Below are positions 43,159 to 53,064 of a stretch of DNA of 63,651 bases, in pieces (the stretch's first letter is position 1; the number at the start of each line of letters is the position of its first letter). The translations under genes were made by a program, and so were the position numbers. This stretch comes from Meishania litoralis. Lineage in GTDB: Bacteria > Bacteroidota > Bacteroidia > Flavobacteriales > Flavobacteriaceae. The notes below the pieces were generated by a model, which saw nothing but the letters and a program-made list of their open reading frames with translations, was not told the origin of the DNA and did no database searches. The stretch covers positions 1 to 63,651 of the forward strand of contig NZ_JBHFPV010000007.1 of NCBI RefSeq assembly GCF_042611095.1, given 5' to 3'.

Positions 43159-46100
43159 ATGATTCATTTTTTCGGGGATGCAGGCACCAGCGTTTATGCG
43201 GTACAAACGAAACAAGAACTTTCTCAAGAAAATACGGCCAAGCTCATGTGGTTGTTCGGCAACCGACCAAAAATAAACACGGCGTCAATTGACGCCTTTT
43301 TTATTGGTCCAAGGGCAGCCATGATTACTCCTTGGAGTACCAACGCTACCGAAATCACTCAAAATATGGGTATTTCAGGAATTCTTCGAATCGAGCAATT
43401 TCGTGCGGTATCTTCTGATTTCAGCGAATTCGACCCCATGCTTTCCCAAAAGTTCGCTTCGTTGAACCAGGATATTTTTAAAATAGATATAATACCCGAA
43501 CCGATATTGGAAATCGATGATATCTCATCTTACAATCTACAGGAAGGACTGGCTTTAAGTGACGAAGAGGTCGCTTATTTGAAAGGTCTTTCCGAAAAAA
43601 TAGGTCGCCCCTTGACCGACTCTGAAGTGTTCGGATTCAGTCAGGTCAATTCGGAACATTGCAGACATAAAATATTCAATGGCACCTTTGTTATCGACGG
43701 AAAAGAAATGCCATCGTCGTTGTTCAAACTCATCAAAAGAACGTCACAAGAGAACCCAAACGATATTGTTTCGGCCTATAAGGACAATGTGGCTTTTCTC
43801 AAAGGTCCAGACGTGGTACAGTTCGCGCCAAAAAGTGCCGACAAACCTGATTATTACGAAGAAAAAGAATTCGAATCAGTCATTTCTTTAAAAGCCGAGA
43901 CACACAATTTCCCGACCACCGTTGAACCGTTCAACGGTGCTGCCACGGGTTCGGGAGGTGAAATTCGTGATCGTTTGGCCGGAGGCAAAGGCTCTTTGCC
44001 CTTGGCGGGAACCGCCGTTTATATGACCGCCTATTCGAGATTGGAACAAGACCGACCGTGGGAAATTGCCATGCCCGAACGCAAATGGCTCTATCAAACG
44101 CCTATGGATATTCTTACAAAAGCTTCCAATGGCGCATCCGATTTCGGCAATAAATTCGGGCAGCCTTTGATCGCCGGATCGGTGTTGACGTTCGAACATG
44201 ATGAAGCTGGACGAAGATTGGGGTATGACAAGGTCATCATGCAGGCCGGAGGAATCGGCTATGGCAAATCAGCACAGGCCTTAAAGGAAACTCCGAATGA
44301 AGGTGATAAAATAGTAATTCTCGGCGGAGACAATTATCGCATCGGTATGGGCGGTGCTGCCGTTTCCAGTGCAGATACAGGTGAATTCAGTTCGGCCATC
44401 GAATTGAACGCGGTACAACGTTCGAACCCTGAAATGCAGAAACGCGCGGCCAATGCCATTCGTGGTATGGTCGAAAGTGAAGAAAATCCGATTGTCTCTA
44501 TTCATGATCATGGCGCGGGAGGCCATCTCAATTGCCTTTCCGAACTGGTCGAAGATACAGGGGGCAAGATCGATTTGGACCAATTGCCCATTGGTGACCC
44601 CACCCTATCCGCCAAGGAAATTATCGGTAACGAATCGCAGGAGCGCATGGGGCTGGTCATCGGCCGAAAAGACATCGACCTACTGCAAAGAATAGCCGAT
44701 CGCGAACGTTCGCCCATGTACCAGGTCGGAGATGTGACCGGCGACCATAAATTTACGTTCGAGTCGTCCAAAAATGGAGATAGACCCATGGATATGGAAC
44801 TTGAGGACATGTTCGGCAGTTCTCCGAAGACCGTGTTGACCGATGAGACCGTTCAAAGAAATTATAAAGATCCGGATTATTCGCTGGAATTCTTCCATGA
44901 CTATTTGGAACAGGTTTTACAGCTAGAGGCCGTGGCATGCAAAGATTGGCTCACCAACAAAGTGGACCGCTGTGTTGGCGGTCGCGTGGCCAAACAGCAA
45001 TGTGCCGGTCCGTTACAGTTGCCCCTGAACAATTGCGGTGTCATGGCATTGGATTTCAAAGGGAAGGAAGGAATCGCCACCAGTATCGGCCACTCCCCTA
45101 TTTCAGGGCTGATAGATCCCTCGGCAGGAAGCAAGAACAGCATTGCCGAAGCCTTGACGAACATTGTTTGGGCGCCATTGAAAGAAGGATTAAAATCCGT
45201 TTCGCTATCTGCCAACTGGATGTGGCCCTGCAAAAATCAAGGGGAAGACGCCAGATTATACGAAGCGGTGCAAGCGGTTTCTGATTTTGCCATTGCCTTG
45301 GGCATCAATGTGCCGACCGGTAAGGATTCCCTTTCGATGAAGCAGAAATATGAAGATGGTGAAGTCATTGCACCAGGAACGGTCGTGATTTCAGCGGCCG
45401 CACATTGCGATGATATCACCAAAGTCGTCGAACCGGTACTTAGAAAAGAGGGCGGAGCCATATATTATATAAATCTGTCAAAAGATAGTTATAAACTGGG
45501 GGGGTCTTCATTCGCACAGATTCGAAATTCTGTTGGAAATGAAGCTCCGACAGTTAAAAATCCCGAATATTTCAAGACCGCCTTCAATTCGGTTCAAGCG
45601 TTGATCAATAAAGAACAAATAGTTGCAGGTCATGATGTTGCCTCGGGTGGACTGATTACAACCCTTTTGGAAATGTGCTTCGCTGACAGTGATCTTGGAG
45701 CCGAATTGGATTTGTCCGATTTGGGGGAACCCGACACCATAAAACTATTGTTTTCCGAAAATGCCGGTATCGTTTTTCAGGCAAAAGACAACTTTGCCGT
45801 TGAAGAATTTTTGCAAAATGAAAAAATTGGCTTTAAAAAAATAGGTAGCGTAGTTTCAACACCCACATTGACCATCGAAAATAGCGGTATGGAGATGGGC
45901 TTGAACATTGATTCGTTAAGAGACGTTTGGTTCAAGACCTCCTATTTATTGGATGACAGACAGACCTCGAACGGTCTGGCCAAAGACCGTTTTGACAATT
46001 ATAAAAACCAACCGTTACGGTATATTTTTCCAAAACATTTTGACGGTAGATTGTCGGATCGACCACAGTCGAGACCCAAAGCGGCCATCCTGCGAGAAAA

Positions 46101-46827
46101 AGGAAGCAATTCTGAACGTGAAATGGCAAATGCCATGTACCTTGCCGGTTTCGATGTAAAGGATGTGCACATGACCGATTTGATCTCGGGCCGAGAAACG
46201 TTGGAGGATATTCAATTTTTAGGTGCCGTTGGTGGTTTTTCCAATTCAGATGTTCTGGGAAGCGCCAAAGGCTGGGCCGGTGCCATCAAGTACAATGAAA
46301 AGGCAAAAAAAGTCATCGACGATTTCTTTGCGCGGCCCGATACGCTATCAATAGGCATCTGCAACGGTTGCCAGTTGTTCATGGAACTTGATCTTATCAA
46401 TCCCGAGCACGGCGGGCGACACGGTAAAATGACCTATAACGATTCGCACAAACATGAAAGCAACTTTACTTCGGTGAAAATCCAGAAGAACAATTCGGTT
46501 ATGCTTTCTTCGTTGGAAGGGACCACCCTGGGCGTTTGGATCTCCCATGGTGAGGGCAAGTTCAGCCTACCGCTTTCCGAAGACGACTACGATATCGTCG
46601 CCAAATACGGTTACGAAACATATCCGGCCAATCCGAACGGCAGTGATTTCAACACGGCCATGTTATGCGATAGAACAGGAAGGCATTTGGTGACCATGCC
46701 ACATATAGAACGCTCCATCTTTCCTTGGAACTGGGCCTATTATCCGAACGACAGAAACGACAAGGTTTCGCCATGGTTAGAAGCTTTTGTAAAGGCCCGG
46801 GAGTGGGTCGAACGGAACAGCGGGTAA
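43159..46827 (+). CDS. purL: phosphoribosylformylglycinamidine synthase
   Basis: A 1222-residue single-chain PurL (FGAM synthetase), step four of purine synthesis: FGAR plus glutamine and ATP gives FGAM. Visible parts are the N-terminal PurS-like region, the two AIRS-like ATPase domains with FSQVNSEHCRHKIFNG, FPTTVEPFNGAATGSGGEIR and AGPLQLPLNNCGV, and a C-terminal class I glutaminase with nucleophile Cys 1067 in SIGICNGCQLF and the catalytic-type His in MPHIERSIFPWNW. It is the large proteobacterial/eukaryotic-type form, so separate PurS and PurQ are not needed. No partner purine gene is adjacent. Confidence 0.97.
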   Translation: MIHFFGDAGTSVYAVQTKQELSQENTAKLMWLFGNRPKINTASIDAFFIGPRAAMITPWSTNATEITQNMGISGILRIEQFRAVSSDFSEFDPMLSQKFASLNQDIFKIDIIPEPILEIDDISSYNLQEGLALSDEEVAYLKGLSEKIGRPLTDSEVFGFSQVNSEHCRHKIFNGTFVIDGKEMPSSLFKLIKRTSQENPNDIVSAYKDNVAFLKGPDVVQFAPKSADKPDYYEEKEFESVISLKAETHNFPTTVEPFNGAATGSGGEIRDRLAGGKGSLPLAGTAVYMTAYSRLEQDRPWEIAMPERKWLYQTPMDILTKASNGASDFGNKFGQPLIAGSVLTFEHDEAGRRLGYDKVIMQAGGIGYGKSAQALKETPNEGDKIVILGGDNYRIGMGGAAVSSADTGEFSSAIELNAVQRSNPEMQKRAANAIRGMVESEENPIVSIHDHGAGGHLNCLSELVEDTGGKIDLDQLPIGDPTLSAKEIIGNESQERMGLVIGRKDIDLLQRIADRERSPMYQVGDVTGDHKFTFESSKNGDRPMDMELEDMFGSSPKTVLTDETVQRNYKDPDYSLEFFHDYLEQVLQLEAVACKDWLTNKVDRCVGGRVAKQQCAGPLQLPLNNCGVMALDFKGKEGIATSIGHSPISGLIDPSAGSKNSIAEALTNIVWAPLKEGLKSVSLSANWMWPCKNQGEDARLYEAVQAVSDFAIALGINVPTGKDSLSMKQKYEDGEVIAPGTVVISAAAHCDDITKVVEPVLRKEGGAIYYINLSKDSYKLGGSSFAQIRNSVGNEAPTVKNPEYFKTAFNSVQALINKEQIVAGHDVASGGLITTLLEMCFADSDLGAELDLSDLGEPDTIKLLFSENAGIVFQAKDNFAVEEFLQNEKIGFKKIGSVVSTPTLTIENSGMEMGLNIDSLRDVWFKTSYLLDDRQTSNGLAKDRFDNYKNQPLRYIFPKHFDGRLSDRPQSRPKAAILREKGSNSEREMANAMYLAGFDVKDVHMTDLISGRETLEDIQFLGAVGGFSNSDVLGSAKGWAGAIKYNEKAKKVIDDFFARPDTLSIGICNGCQLFMELDLINPEHGGRHGKMTYNDSHKHESNFTSVKIQKNNSVMLSSLEGTTLGVWISHGEGKFSLPLSEDDYDIVAKYGYETYPANPNGSDFNTAMLCDRTGRHLVTMPHIERSIFPWNWAYYPNDRNDKVSPWLEAFVKAREWVERNSG

Positions 46828-47006
46828 CCGCGCTGTCAACAAATATTGGGCTAACGATCAAACCAATGATGCCATTTCGCGGCAAAGGCGTTGTTTTGAA
46901 CACTATTAATTGTTGATTTCTCAACAATTGTTAGCGTATTTTGTAAAAGCTATTTTAGAATCCCGCTTCCTTTTCCTATTTTGCAATAACCTATCAGAAA
47001 CTAACT

Positions 47007-48782
47007 ATGCAAAAAGTAACTAGGTTATTCGATTTTCCGTTCCATCAACTTGAAAACCATCCACTAGATAAATGTTTTGTCACCAAATATGATGGAAAGT
47101 GGGTATCCACATCGACCAAGGAGTACATCGCCAAGGCGAACACAATCAGTAGGGCGCTATTGCGCATGGGCGTTCAAGTAGATGATAAGATCGCCTTGAT
47201 CTCATCGACAAACCGCACCGAATGGAATATTATGGATATCGGTATACTTCAGATAGGTGCCCAGACCGTACCAATATATCCGACGATCTCTGAGGATGAT
47301 TACGAATATATCGTCAACCATTCAGAGTCAAAGTATATTTTCGTTTCCTGTGACGAAGTCTTGCAAAAAGTATTAAAGGTCAAGAATAAATTAATGACCG
47401 TAAAAGAGGTGTATTCCTTTGACCAATTAAGCGATTGCAACAACTGGCAAGAAGTTGTCAAATTGGGCGAAGACGAATCGAACCAGAACGAAGTAGAGAA
47501 AAGAAAAGACCAGGTCAGACCTGAAAACCTGGCAACCATTATCTATACCTCGGGTACCACCGGAAGACCAAAAGGCGTTATGCTTTCGCACCACAATATT
47601 GTTTCGAACGTACTTTCTGCAAAAAACAGATTGCCCCTTAAACCCGGTGACAAGGTATTGAGCTTTCTACCTATCTGTCATATTTTCGAACGCACCTTTT
47701 CTTACGCCTATCAATATCTTTGCTATGAAATTCATTTTGCCGAAGGGTTGGACAAAATCAGCGAGAACATAAAAGAAGTAAAGCCTGCGGCGATGACCGT
47801 GGTACCCAGATTGGTAGAAAAGGTTTATGATGCCATTATTGCAAAAGGGGCAAATCTAACGGGAATAAAGAAGAAACTTTTTTATTGGGCGGTGGAATTG
47901 GGCTTGAAATTCGAACCTTATGGAAAAAATGGTTGGTGGTATGAAAAAAAATTGGCCTTTGCCCGAAAGCTTATTTTTAGCAAATGGCAAGAAGCTCTGG
48001 GAGGTAATCTCAAAATGATGGCATCGGGCAGTGCCGCCCTGCAACCTAGACTCGGTCACGTTTTTGGCGCGGCAGGTATGCCGATCATGGAATGCTACGG
48101 CCTTACCGAAACCTCCCCTGGCATTTCGGTAAGCGAAATGAGGAACTTTGGTTGGAAAATCGGTAAGGTCGGCAAAATATTGGATGGTGTGGATGTCAAG
48201 ATTGCCGAGGACGGCGAAATCTTGTGCAAGGGTCCCAATGTGATGATGGGTTATTACAAAGACCCCGAAAAAACGGCCGAGGTAATGACAGGAGATTACT
48301 TTCATACCGGTGACATCGGTGAAATCGATGAAGACGGATTTTTGATGATCACTGACCGCAAGAAGGAAATGTTCAAGACCTCAGGTGGAAAATATGTGGC
48401 GCCCCAATTATTGGAAAACACCATGAAAGAATCCCGCTTCATAGAACAGGCCATGGTCGTCGGTGAAGGCGAAAAAATGCCCGCGGCATTGATTCAGCCT
48501 AATTTTGACTTTTTACAGGAGTGGGCAAAAAGACATGGCCTATCCGAAATTGAAAGAAGCGAACTTTTGAGCAATACCATGGTGCTGGCACGCTACCAAG
48601 AAGAAGTCGATAAGTCAAATGAAAGTTTTGCCAAATGGGAAAAGGTAAAACAGTTTCGGCTTACGCCCGATGCGTGGACGGTCGAGGGAGGCCATCTTAC
48701 CCCGACGATGAAACTCAAGCGTAAAGCCATTAAAGAAAAATATATCGAACTCTACAACCAGATCTACGAGCGTACTTTTTAG
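47007..48782 (+). CDS. long-chain fatty acid-CoA ligase (AMP-forming)
   Basis: A 591-residue adenylate-forming enzyme. Motifs are IIYTSGTTGRPKGVMLSHHN (AMP-binding P-loop), MECYGLTETSPGISVSEMRN (A5), HTGDIGEIDEDGFLMITDRK and the hinge DRKKEMFKTSGGKYVAPQLL with the catalytic Lys near the end. It activates long-chain fatty acids to acyl-CoA for beta-oxidation or lipid synthesis at the inner membrane. It lies 118 bp upstream of the MarR-headed beta-oxidation operon and feeds it, but it has a separate transcription unit. Confidence 0.92.
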   Translation: MQKVTRLFDFPFHQLENHPLDKCFVTKYDGKWVSTSTKEYIAKANTISRALLRMGVQVDDKIALISSTNRTEWNIMDIGILQIGAQTVPIYPTISEDDYEYIVNHSESKYIFVSCDEVLQKVLKVKNKLMTVKEVYSFDQLSDCNNWQEVVKLGEDESNQNEVEKRKDQVRPENLATIIYTSGTTGRPKGVMLSHHNIVSNVLSAKNRLPLKPGDKVLSFLPICHIFERTFSYAYQYLCYEIHFAEGLDKISENIKEVKPAAMTVVPRLVEKVYDAIIAKGANLTGIKKKLFYWAVELGLKFEPYGKNGWWYEKKLAFARKLIFSKWQEALGGNLKMMASGSAALQPRLGHVFGAAGMPIMECYGLTETSPGISVSEMRNFGWKIGKVGKILDGVDVKIAEDGEILCKGPNVMMGYYKDPEKTAEVMTGDYFHTGDIGEIDEDGFLMITDRKKEMFKTSGGKYVAPQLLENTMKESRFIEQAMVVGEGEKMPAALIQPNFDFLQEWAKRHGLSEIERSELLSNTMVLARYQEEVDKSNESFAKWEKVKQFRLTPDAWTVEGGHLTPTMKLKRKAIKEKYIELYNQIYERTF

Positions 48783-48846
48783 GTGCCTGTCGAAAGTCGT
48801 AGTCAGTACCTGCGATAACTTGGACTAAAAATCTTTTTTTTATTAT

Positions 48847-48883
48847 ATTTATTATGCATGCATAATAAATTTTTATATCTTTG
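48847..48883 (+). promoter_or_regulatory. MarR operator palindrome and -7 box of the fad operon
   Basis: A perfect 24-bp palindrome occupies 48847-48870, centred on ATGCATGCAT. It is followed after 5 bp by TATCTTTG (48876-48883), an exact TAnnTTTG -7 box, and the MarR gene begins at 48901. The palindrome covers the spacer and -33 region, where a repressor would exclude RNA polymerase. Confidence 0.75.
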
Positions 48884-48900
48884 GTTTCCTATCGTTTTTT

Positions 48901-49347
48901 ATGAAAGAGATTACCGTAGACTACGCTTTGCGCGAAACATGGCTTGCAGTTTCAAAAATGTACAATGAAGAAGCCAAAAGATACGACAGCACCATGGCAA
49001 CGGGGTTTACGTTGTTGAGCATCGACCCTAAAAAAGGTACCCCTTCAACATCGTTGGGGCCCAAAATGGGAATGGAGGCCACAAGCCTCTCAAGAATTCT
49101 GAAAAATATGGAGAAAAAGGGATTGATCCAACGCAAACCTAATCCTGAAGATGGTAGGGGGGTATTGATACATTTGACCGAGTTTGGGCTCGAAAAACGA
49201 CAACTCTCAAAAAATGCAGTGTTAAAGTTCAACGAAGAACTTCGCGAAAGCATTCAAGAAGAGAAAATGAAGCACTTTTTCGAAGTCACCCAAAATATCA
49301 TGAAACTCATTTCGGAAAAGAACATATTCGAAAAAACATCTATTTAA
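48901..49347 (+). CDS. MarR-family repressor of the fad operon
   Basis: A 148-residue MarR protein. The winged helix includes FTLLSIDPKKGTPSTSLGPK, MGMEATSLSRILKNMEKKGL as recognition helix, and the wing RKPNPEDGRGVLIHLTEFG. It is the first gene of a unit with fatty-acid oxidation enzymes (18 bp to the next gene), so it probably responds to acyl-CoA or fatty acid, and it has a palindromic operator directly upstream. The C-terminal helix (EEKMKHFFEVTQNIMKLIS) provides dimer contacts. No unusual cysteines. Confidence 0.9.
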   Translation: MKEITVDYALRETWLAVSKMYNEEAKRYDSTMATGFTLLSIDPKKGTPSTSLGPKMGMEATSLSRILKNMEKKGLIQRKPNPEDGRGVLIHLTEFGLEKRQLSKNAVLKFNEELRESIQEEKMKHFFEVTQNIMKLISEKNIFEKTSI

Positions 49348-49365
49348 CAAACGAACGAATAACCT

Positions 49366-51771
49366 ATGCGCAGACATATAAATAAGGTAGCCGTAATCGG
49401 GTCTGGAATCATGGGCAGCGGTATCGCCTGCCATTTTGCCAATATCGGTGTAGAAGTATTACTCCTTGATATTGTTCCAAGAGAACTCAATGACAAGGAA
49501 AAAGCCAAGGGATTGACCTTGAATGACAAGGTGGTCCGCAATAGGTTGGTCAACGATTCTTTGGCAGCCGCCCTAAAATCAAAGCCCTCTCCTATTTACC
49601 ATCAAAAATTTGCGGATCGGATCGTTACCGGAAATTTGGAAGACGATATCGCCAAGGTGGCCAAAGTCGATTGGATCATCGAGGTGGTCGTCGAGCGCCT
49701 GGATATCAAAAAACAAGTCTTCGAGAATTTAGAAAAACATCGTACCCCGGGCACACTGATTACTTCGAACACTTCAGGTATCCCGATTAAATTCATGTCT
49801 GAAGGTAGAAGCGATGATTTCCAAAAACATTTCTGCGGAACACACTTTTTCAATCCCGCCCGCTATTTGAAGCTTTTTGAAATTATTCCCGGGCCTAAGA
49901 CCTCACAAGAAGTATTGGATTTTTTGAACGGTTATGGCGAAAAGTTTTTGGGCAAAACTTCTGTCGTTGCTAAAGATACGCCCGCATTCATCGGAAATCG
50001 AATCGGAATTTTCAGCATTCAGAGCCTTTTTCATGCGGTCAAGGATTTAGGAATGACCGTCGAGGAAGTCGACAAATTGACCGGTCCGGTAATAGGCCGC
50101 CCAAAATCGGCAACCTTCAGAACGGTCGATGTGGTCGGTTTGGATACTTTGGTACATGTGGCCAATGGGATCTCGGAAAATTGTAAGGACGATGAACGTC
50201 ACGAACTCTTCGCCCTGCCCGACTTCATTTCGACCATGATGGATAACAAATGGCTGGGCAGCAAGACCGAACAAGGTTTCTATAAAAAAACAAAGGATGA
50301 TAAAGGTCAGACCGAAATCCTTACTTTGGATTTGGACACGATGGACTATCGTTCCAAAAAGAGCGCGAAATTCGCCACTTTAGAATTGACCAAGACCATC
50401 GACAAGGTTATTGACCGTTTCGCCGTTTTGACGGATGGAAAGGACAAGGCCGGTGAATTCTACCGCAAAAGTTTCGGGCAATTGTTTGCGTATGTCTCGC
50501 ATCGTATTCCAGAAATAACCGATGAACTATATAAAATCGATGATGCCATGAAGGCAGGTTTCGGTTGGGAGCATGGGCCTTTCCAGATATGGGACGCGGT
50601 CGGACTTGAAAAAGGATTGGAATTCATCAAGGCCGAAGGACAAGAAGCCGCCGCATGGGTTGCTGAAATGCAGGCAGCCGGAAACGATTCCTTCTACACC
50701 GTAAAAGATGGGGCTACCTATTTTTACGACATTCCGAAGAAATCGATGGAAAAAGTCCCCGGCCAAGATGCCTTTATCATTTTGGACAATATCCGTAAAT
50801 CGAACGAAGTGTTCAAGAATAGCGGCGTCGTCATAGAAGATTTGGGCGATGGAATTTTGAACGTGGAGTTCCAGTCGAAAATGAACACCATCGGCGGCGA
50901 TGTGTTGGCCGGGTTGAACAAAGGAATCGATCTCGCCGAAAAAGACTTTCAGGGATTGGTGGTCGGCAACCAAGGAGCCAATTTTTCGGTAGGTGCCAAT
51001 ATCGGCATGATATTCATGATGGCCGTCGAACAAGAATACGACGAATTGAATATGGCCATCAAAATGTTCCAAGATACGATGATGCGCATGCGATATTCGT
51101 CGATTCCGACGATTTCCGCTCCCCATGGCATGACCCTCGGTGGGGGCTGCGAACTCTCCATGCATGCAGACAAAGTCGTGGCAGCGGCCGAAACTTATAT
51201 CGGTCTCGTTGAATTCGGCGTGGGTGTCATTCCCGGTGGTGGAGGCTCCAAGGAATTTGCGCTCCGTGCACAAGATACCTTCAGAAAAGGTGATGTAGAA
51301 TTGAACGTTCTGCAAGAGTATTTCCTGACCATCGGTATGGCAAAAGTATCGACCTCGGCCTATGAAGCCTATGACCTTGGCATTCTTCAACACGGAAAAG
51401 ATATCGTGGTCGTCAATAAAGACCGACAGATCGCAACGGCCAAAGCACATGCAAAACTGATGGCCGAAGCGGGTTATACGAAACCTCCCAAAAGAAAGGA
51501 CGTCAAAGTACTGGGAAAACAGGCGCTCGGAATGTTCTTGGTCGGAACGGATGCCATGGAAGCAAGCCACTATATCAGCGAACACGACAAAAAGATAGCG
51601 AACAAATTGGCCTACGTCATGGCAGGTGGTGACCTTTCGGAACCCACATTGGTCAGCGAGCAATATCTGTTAGATCTAGAAAGGGAAGCATTCCTTTCCT
51701 TATGTACCGAAAAAAAGACATTGGAACGAATTCAGCATATGTTGAAAACGGGCAAGCCTTTGCGCAATTAA
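49366..51771 (+). CDS. 3-hydroxyacyl-CoA dehydrogenase/enoyl-CoA hydratase (FadN-like)
   Basis: An 801-residue fusion with the dehydrogenase first and the hydratase last, the order of FadN and the opposite of FadB. Residues 7-190 bind NAD (VAVIGSGIMGSGIACHFANI, GxGxxG) with the conserved HFFNPARYLKLFEIIPG. A second dehydrogenase-like domain follows around 360-460, then the crotonase domain (about 490-690): GLVVGNQGANFSVGANIGMI and FGVGVIPGGGGSKEF. It catalyses enoyl-CoA hydration and 3-hydroxyacyl-CoA oxidation in beta-oxidation. Confidence 0.93.
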   Translation: MRRHINKVAVIGSGIMGSGIACHFANIGVEVLLLDIVPRELNDKEKAKGLTLNDKVVRNRLVNDSLAAALKSKPSPIYHQKFADRIVTGNLEDDIAKVAKVDWIIEVVVERLDIKKQVFENLEKHRTPGTLITSNTSGIPIKFMSEGRSDDFQKHFCGTHFFNPARYLKLFEIIPGPKTSQEVLDFLNGYGEKFLGKTSVVAKDTPAFIGNRIGIFSIQSLFHAVKDLGMTVEEVDKLTGPVIGRPKSATFRTVDVVGLDTLVHVANGISENCKDDERHELFALPDFISTMMDNKWLGSKTEQGFYKKTKDDKGQTEILTLDLDTMDYRSKKSAKFATLELTKTIDKVIDRFAVLTDGKDKAGEFYRKSFGQLFAYVSHRIPEITDELYKIDDAMKAGFGWEHGPFQIWDAVGLEKGLEFIKAEGQEAAAWVAEMQAAGNDSFYTVKDGATYFYDIPKKSMEKVPGQDAFIILDNIRKSNEVFKNSGVVIEDLGDGILNVEFQSKMNTIGGDVLAGLNKGIDLAEKDFQGLVVGNQGANFSVGANIGMIFMMAVEQEYDELNMAIKMFQDTMMRMRYSSIPTISAPHGMTLGGGCELSMHADKVVAAAETYIGLVEFGVGVIPGGGGSKEFALRAQDTFRKGDVELNVLQEYFLTIGMAKVSTSAYEAYDLGILQHGKDIVVVNKDRQIATAKAHAKLMAEAGYTKPPKRKDVKVLGKQALGMFLVGTDAMEASHYISEHDKKIANKLAYVMAGGDLSEPTLVSEQYLLDLEREAFLSLCTEKKTLERIQHMLKTGKPLRN

Positions 51772-51862
51772 TTACGTAGCTATTGGCCTATAGCATTTAG
51801 CTTATGGCTAACTGAAATTTAAGCAAGAATGGCCAAGAGCCAAAACCGAAAAGCAAAAATTA

Positions 51863-53053
51863 ATGAGAACAGCATATATAGTAAAAGGATATCGAACCGC
51901 CGTCGGAAAAGCCCCAAAAGGCGTATTTCGATTCAAGAGAACGGATGAACTTGCCGCAGAGACCATCGAACACATGATGAAAGAACTACCCGATTTTGAC
52001 AAAAAACGGATCGATGACGTCATGGTAGGCAATGCCATGCCCGAAGGATCACAAGGCCTCAATATGGCACGGCTTATCTCTCTTATGGGCCTTGACATTG
52101 TAGATGTGCCCGGGGTCACCGTCAACCGTTTTTGCTCCTCGGGATTAGAGACTATCGGCATGGCCTCGGCCAAGATACAGTTTGGTATGGCCGACTGCAT
52201 TATCGCAGGGGGTGCCGAAAGTATGAGTTCGGTACCTATGACAGGCTTTAAGACCGAACTGAACTATGACCTGGCCAAATCGGGCCATGAGGATTATTAT
52301 TGGGGCATGGGCAACACCGCCGAAGCAGTCGCCAACGAATTCAATGTGTCGCGCGAAGATCAAGATAAATTCGCTTACGAATCGCATCAAAAGGCCCTCA
52401 GGGCACAAGCAGAAGATCGGTTTCAAGATCAGATCGTACCCATCGAAGTGGAACAGACCTATGTCGACGGCAACGGAAAAAAAGCGACCAAGAACTATAC
52501 GGTGACCAAAGACGAAGGCCCCCGAAAAGACACATCATTGGAGGCACTTGGCAGATTAAGGCCGGTATTCGCCGCCAACGGTTCGGTCACGGCCGGAAAT
52601 TCCTCACAGACCAGCGATGGTGCCGCTTTTGTATTGATCATGAGCGAAGACATGGTCAAGGAACTGAACCTAAAGCCCATTGCCCGCTTGGTCAACTATG
52701 CAGTGGCAGGAGTACCGCCAAGGATCATGGGAATCGGACCCGTTGCGGCCGTACCAAAAGCGCTGAAACAAGCCGGATTGAAACAAGATGACATTGAATT
52801 GATAGAACTCAATGAAGCCTTTGCTTCACAATCGTTGGCCGTTATACGCGAACTAGATCTTGACCACAACATTGTAAACGTCAATGGAGGGGCCATCGCA
52901 TTGGGCCATCCGCTGGGATGTACCGGAGCCAAACTTTCGGTACAATTGTTCGATGAGATGCGCAAACGGAACATGCAGGGCAAATACGGTATGGTCACCA
53001 TGTGCGTGGGTACAGGGCAAGGCGCTGCGGGAATATTTGAGTTTCTCAATTGA
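51863..53053 (+). CDS. acetyl-CoA acyltransferase (3-ketoacyl-CoA thiolase, FadA-type)
   Basis: A 396-residue thiolase that cleaves 3-ketoacyl-CoA to acetyl-CoA and a shortened acyl-CoA. The nucleophile Cys is in NRFCSSGLETI (about residue 90), with GGAESMSSVPM behind it, the His in NVNGGAIALGHPLGCTGA, and the second Cys in MVTMCVGTGQGAAGIFEF. The full family length is present. It follows the FadN-like gene by 91 bp and is separated from the acyl-CoA dehydrogenase by a broken four-helix-bundle gene. Confidence 0.94.
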   Translation: MRTAYIVKGYRTAVGKAPKGVFRFKRTDELAAETIEHMMKELPDFDKKRIDDVMVGNAMPEGSQGLNMARLISLMGLDIVDVPGVTVNRFCSSGLETIGMASAKIQFGMADCIIAGGAESMSSVPMTGFKTELNYDLAKSGHEDYYWGMGNTAEAVANEFNVSREDQDKFAYESHQKALRAQAEDRFQDQIVPIEVEQTYVDGNGKKATKNYTVTKDEGPRKDTSLEALGRLRPVFAANGSVTAGNSSQTSDGAAFVLIMSEDMVKELNLKPIARLVNYAVAGVPPRIMGIGPVAAVPKALKQAGLKQDDIELIELNEAFASQSLAVIRELDLDHNIVNVNGGAIALGHPLGCTGAKLSVQLFDEMRKRNMQGKYGMVTMCVGTGQGAAGIFEFLN

Positions 53054-53064
53054 GAATTTTGAAT

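Noticed and set aside
50527..51663. Long minus-strand frame of 378 residues inside the FadN-like gene
   Set aside because: It is the antisense shadow of a well-conserved enzyme and has low-complexity composition with no domain.
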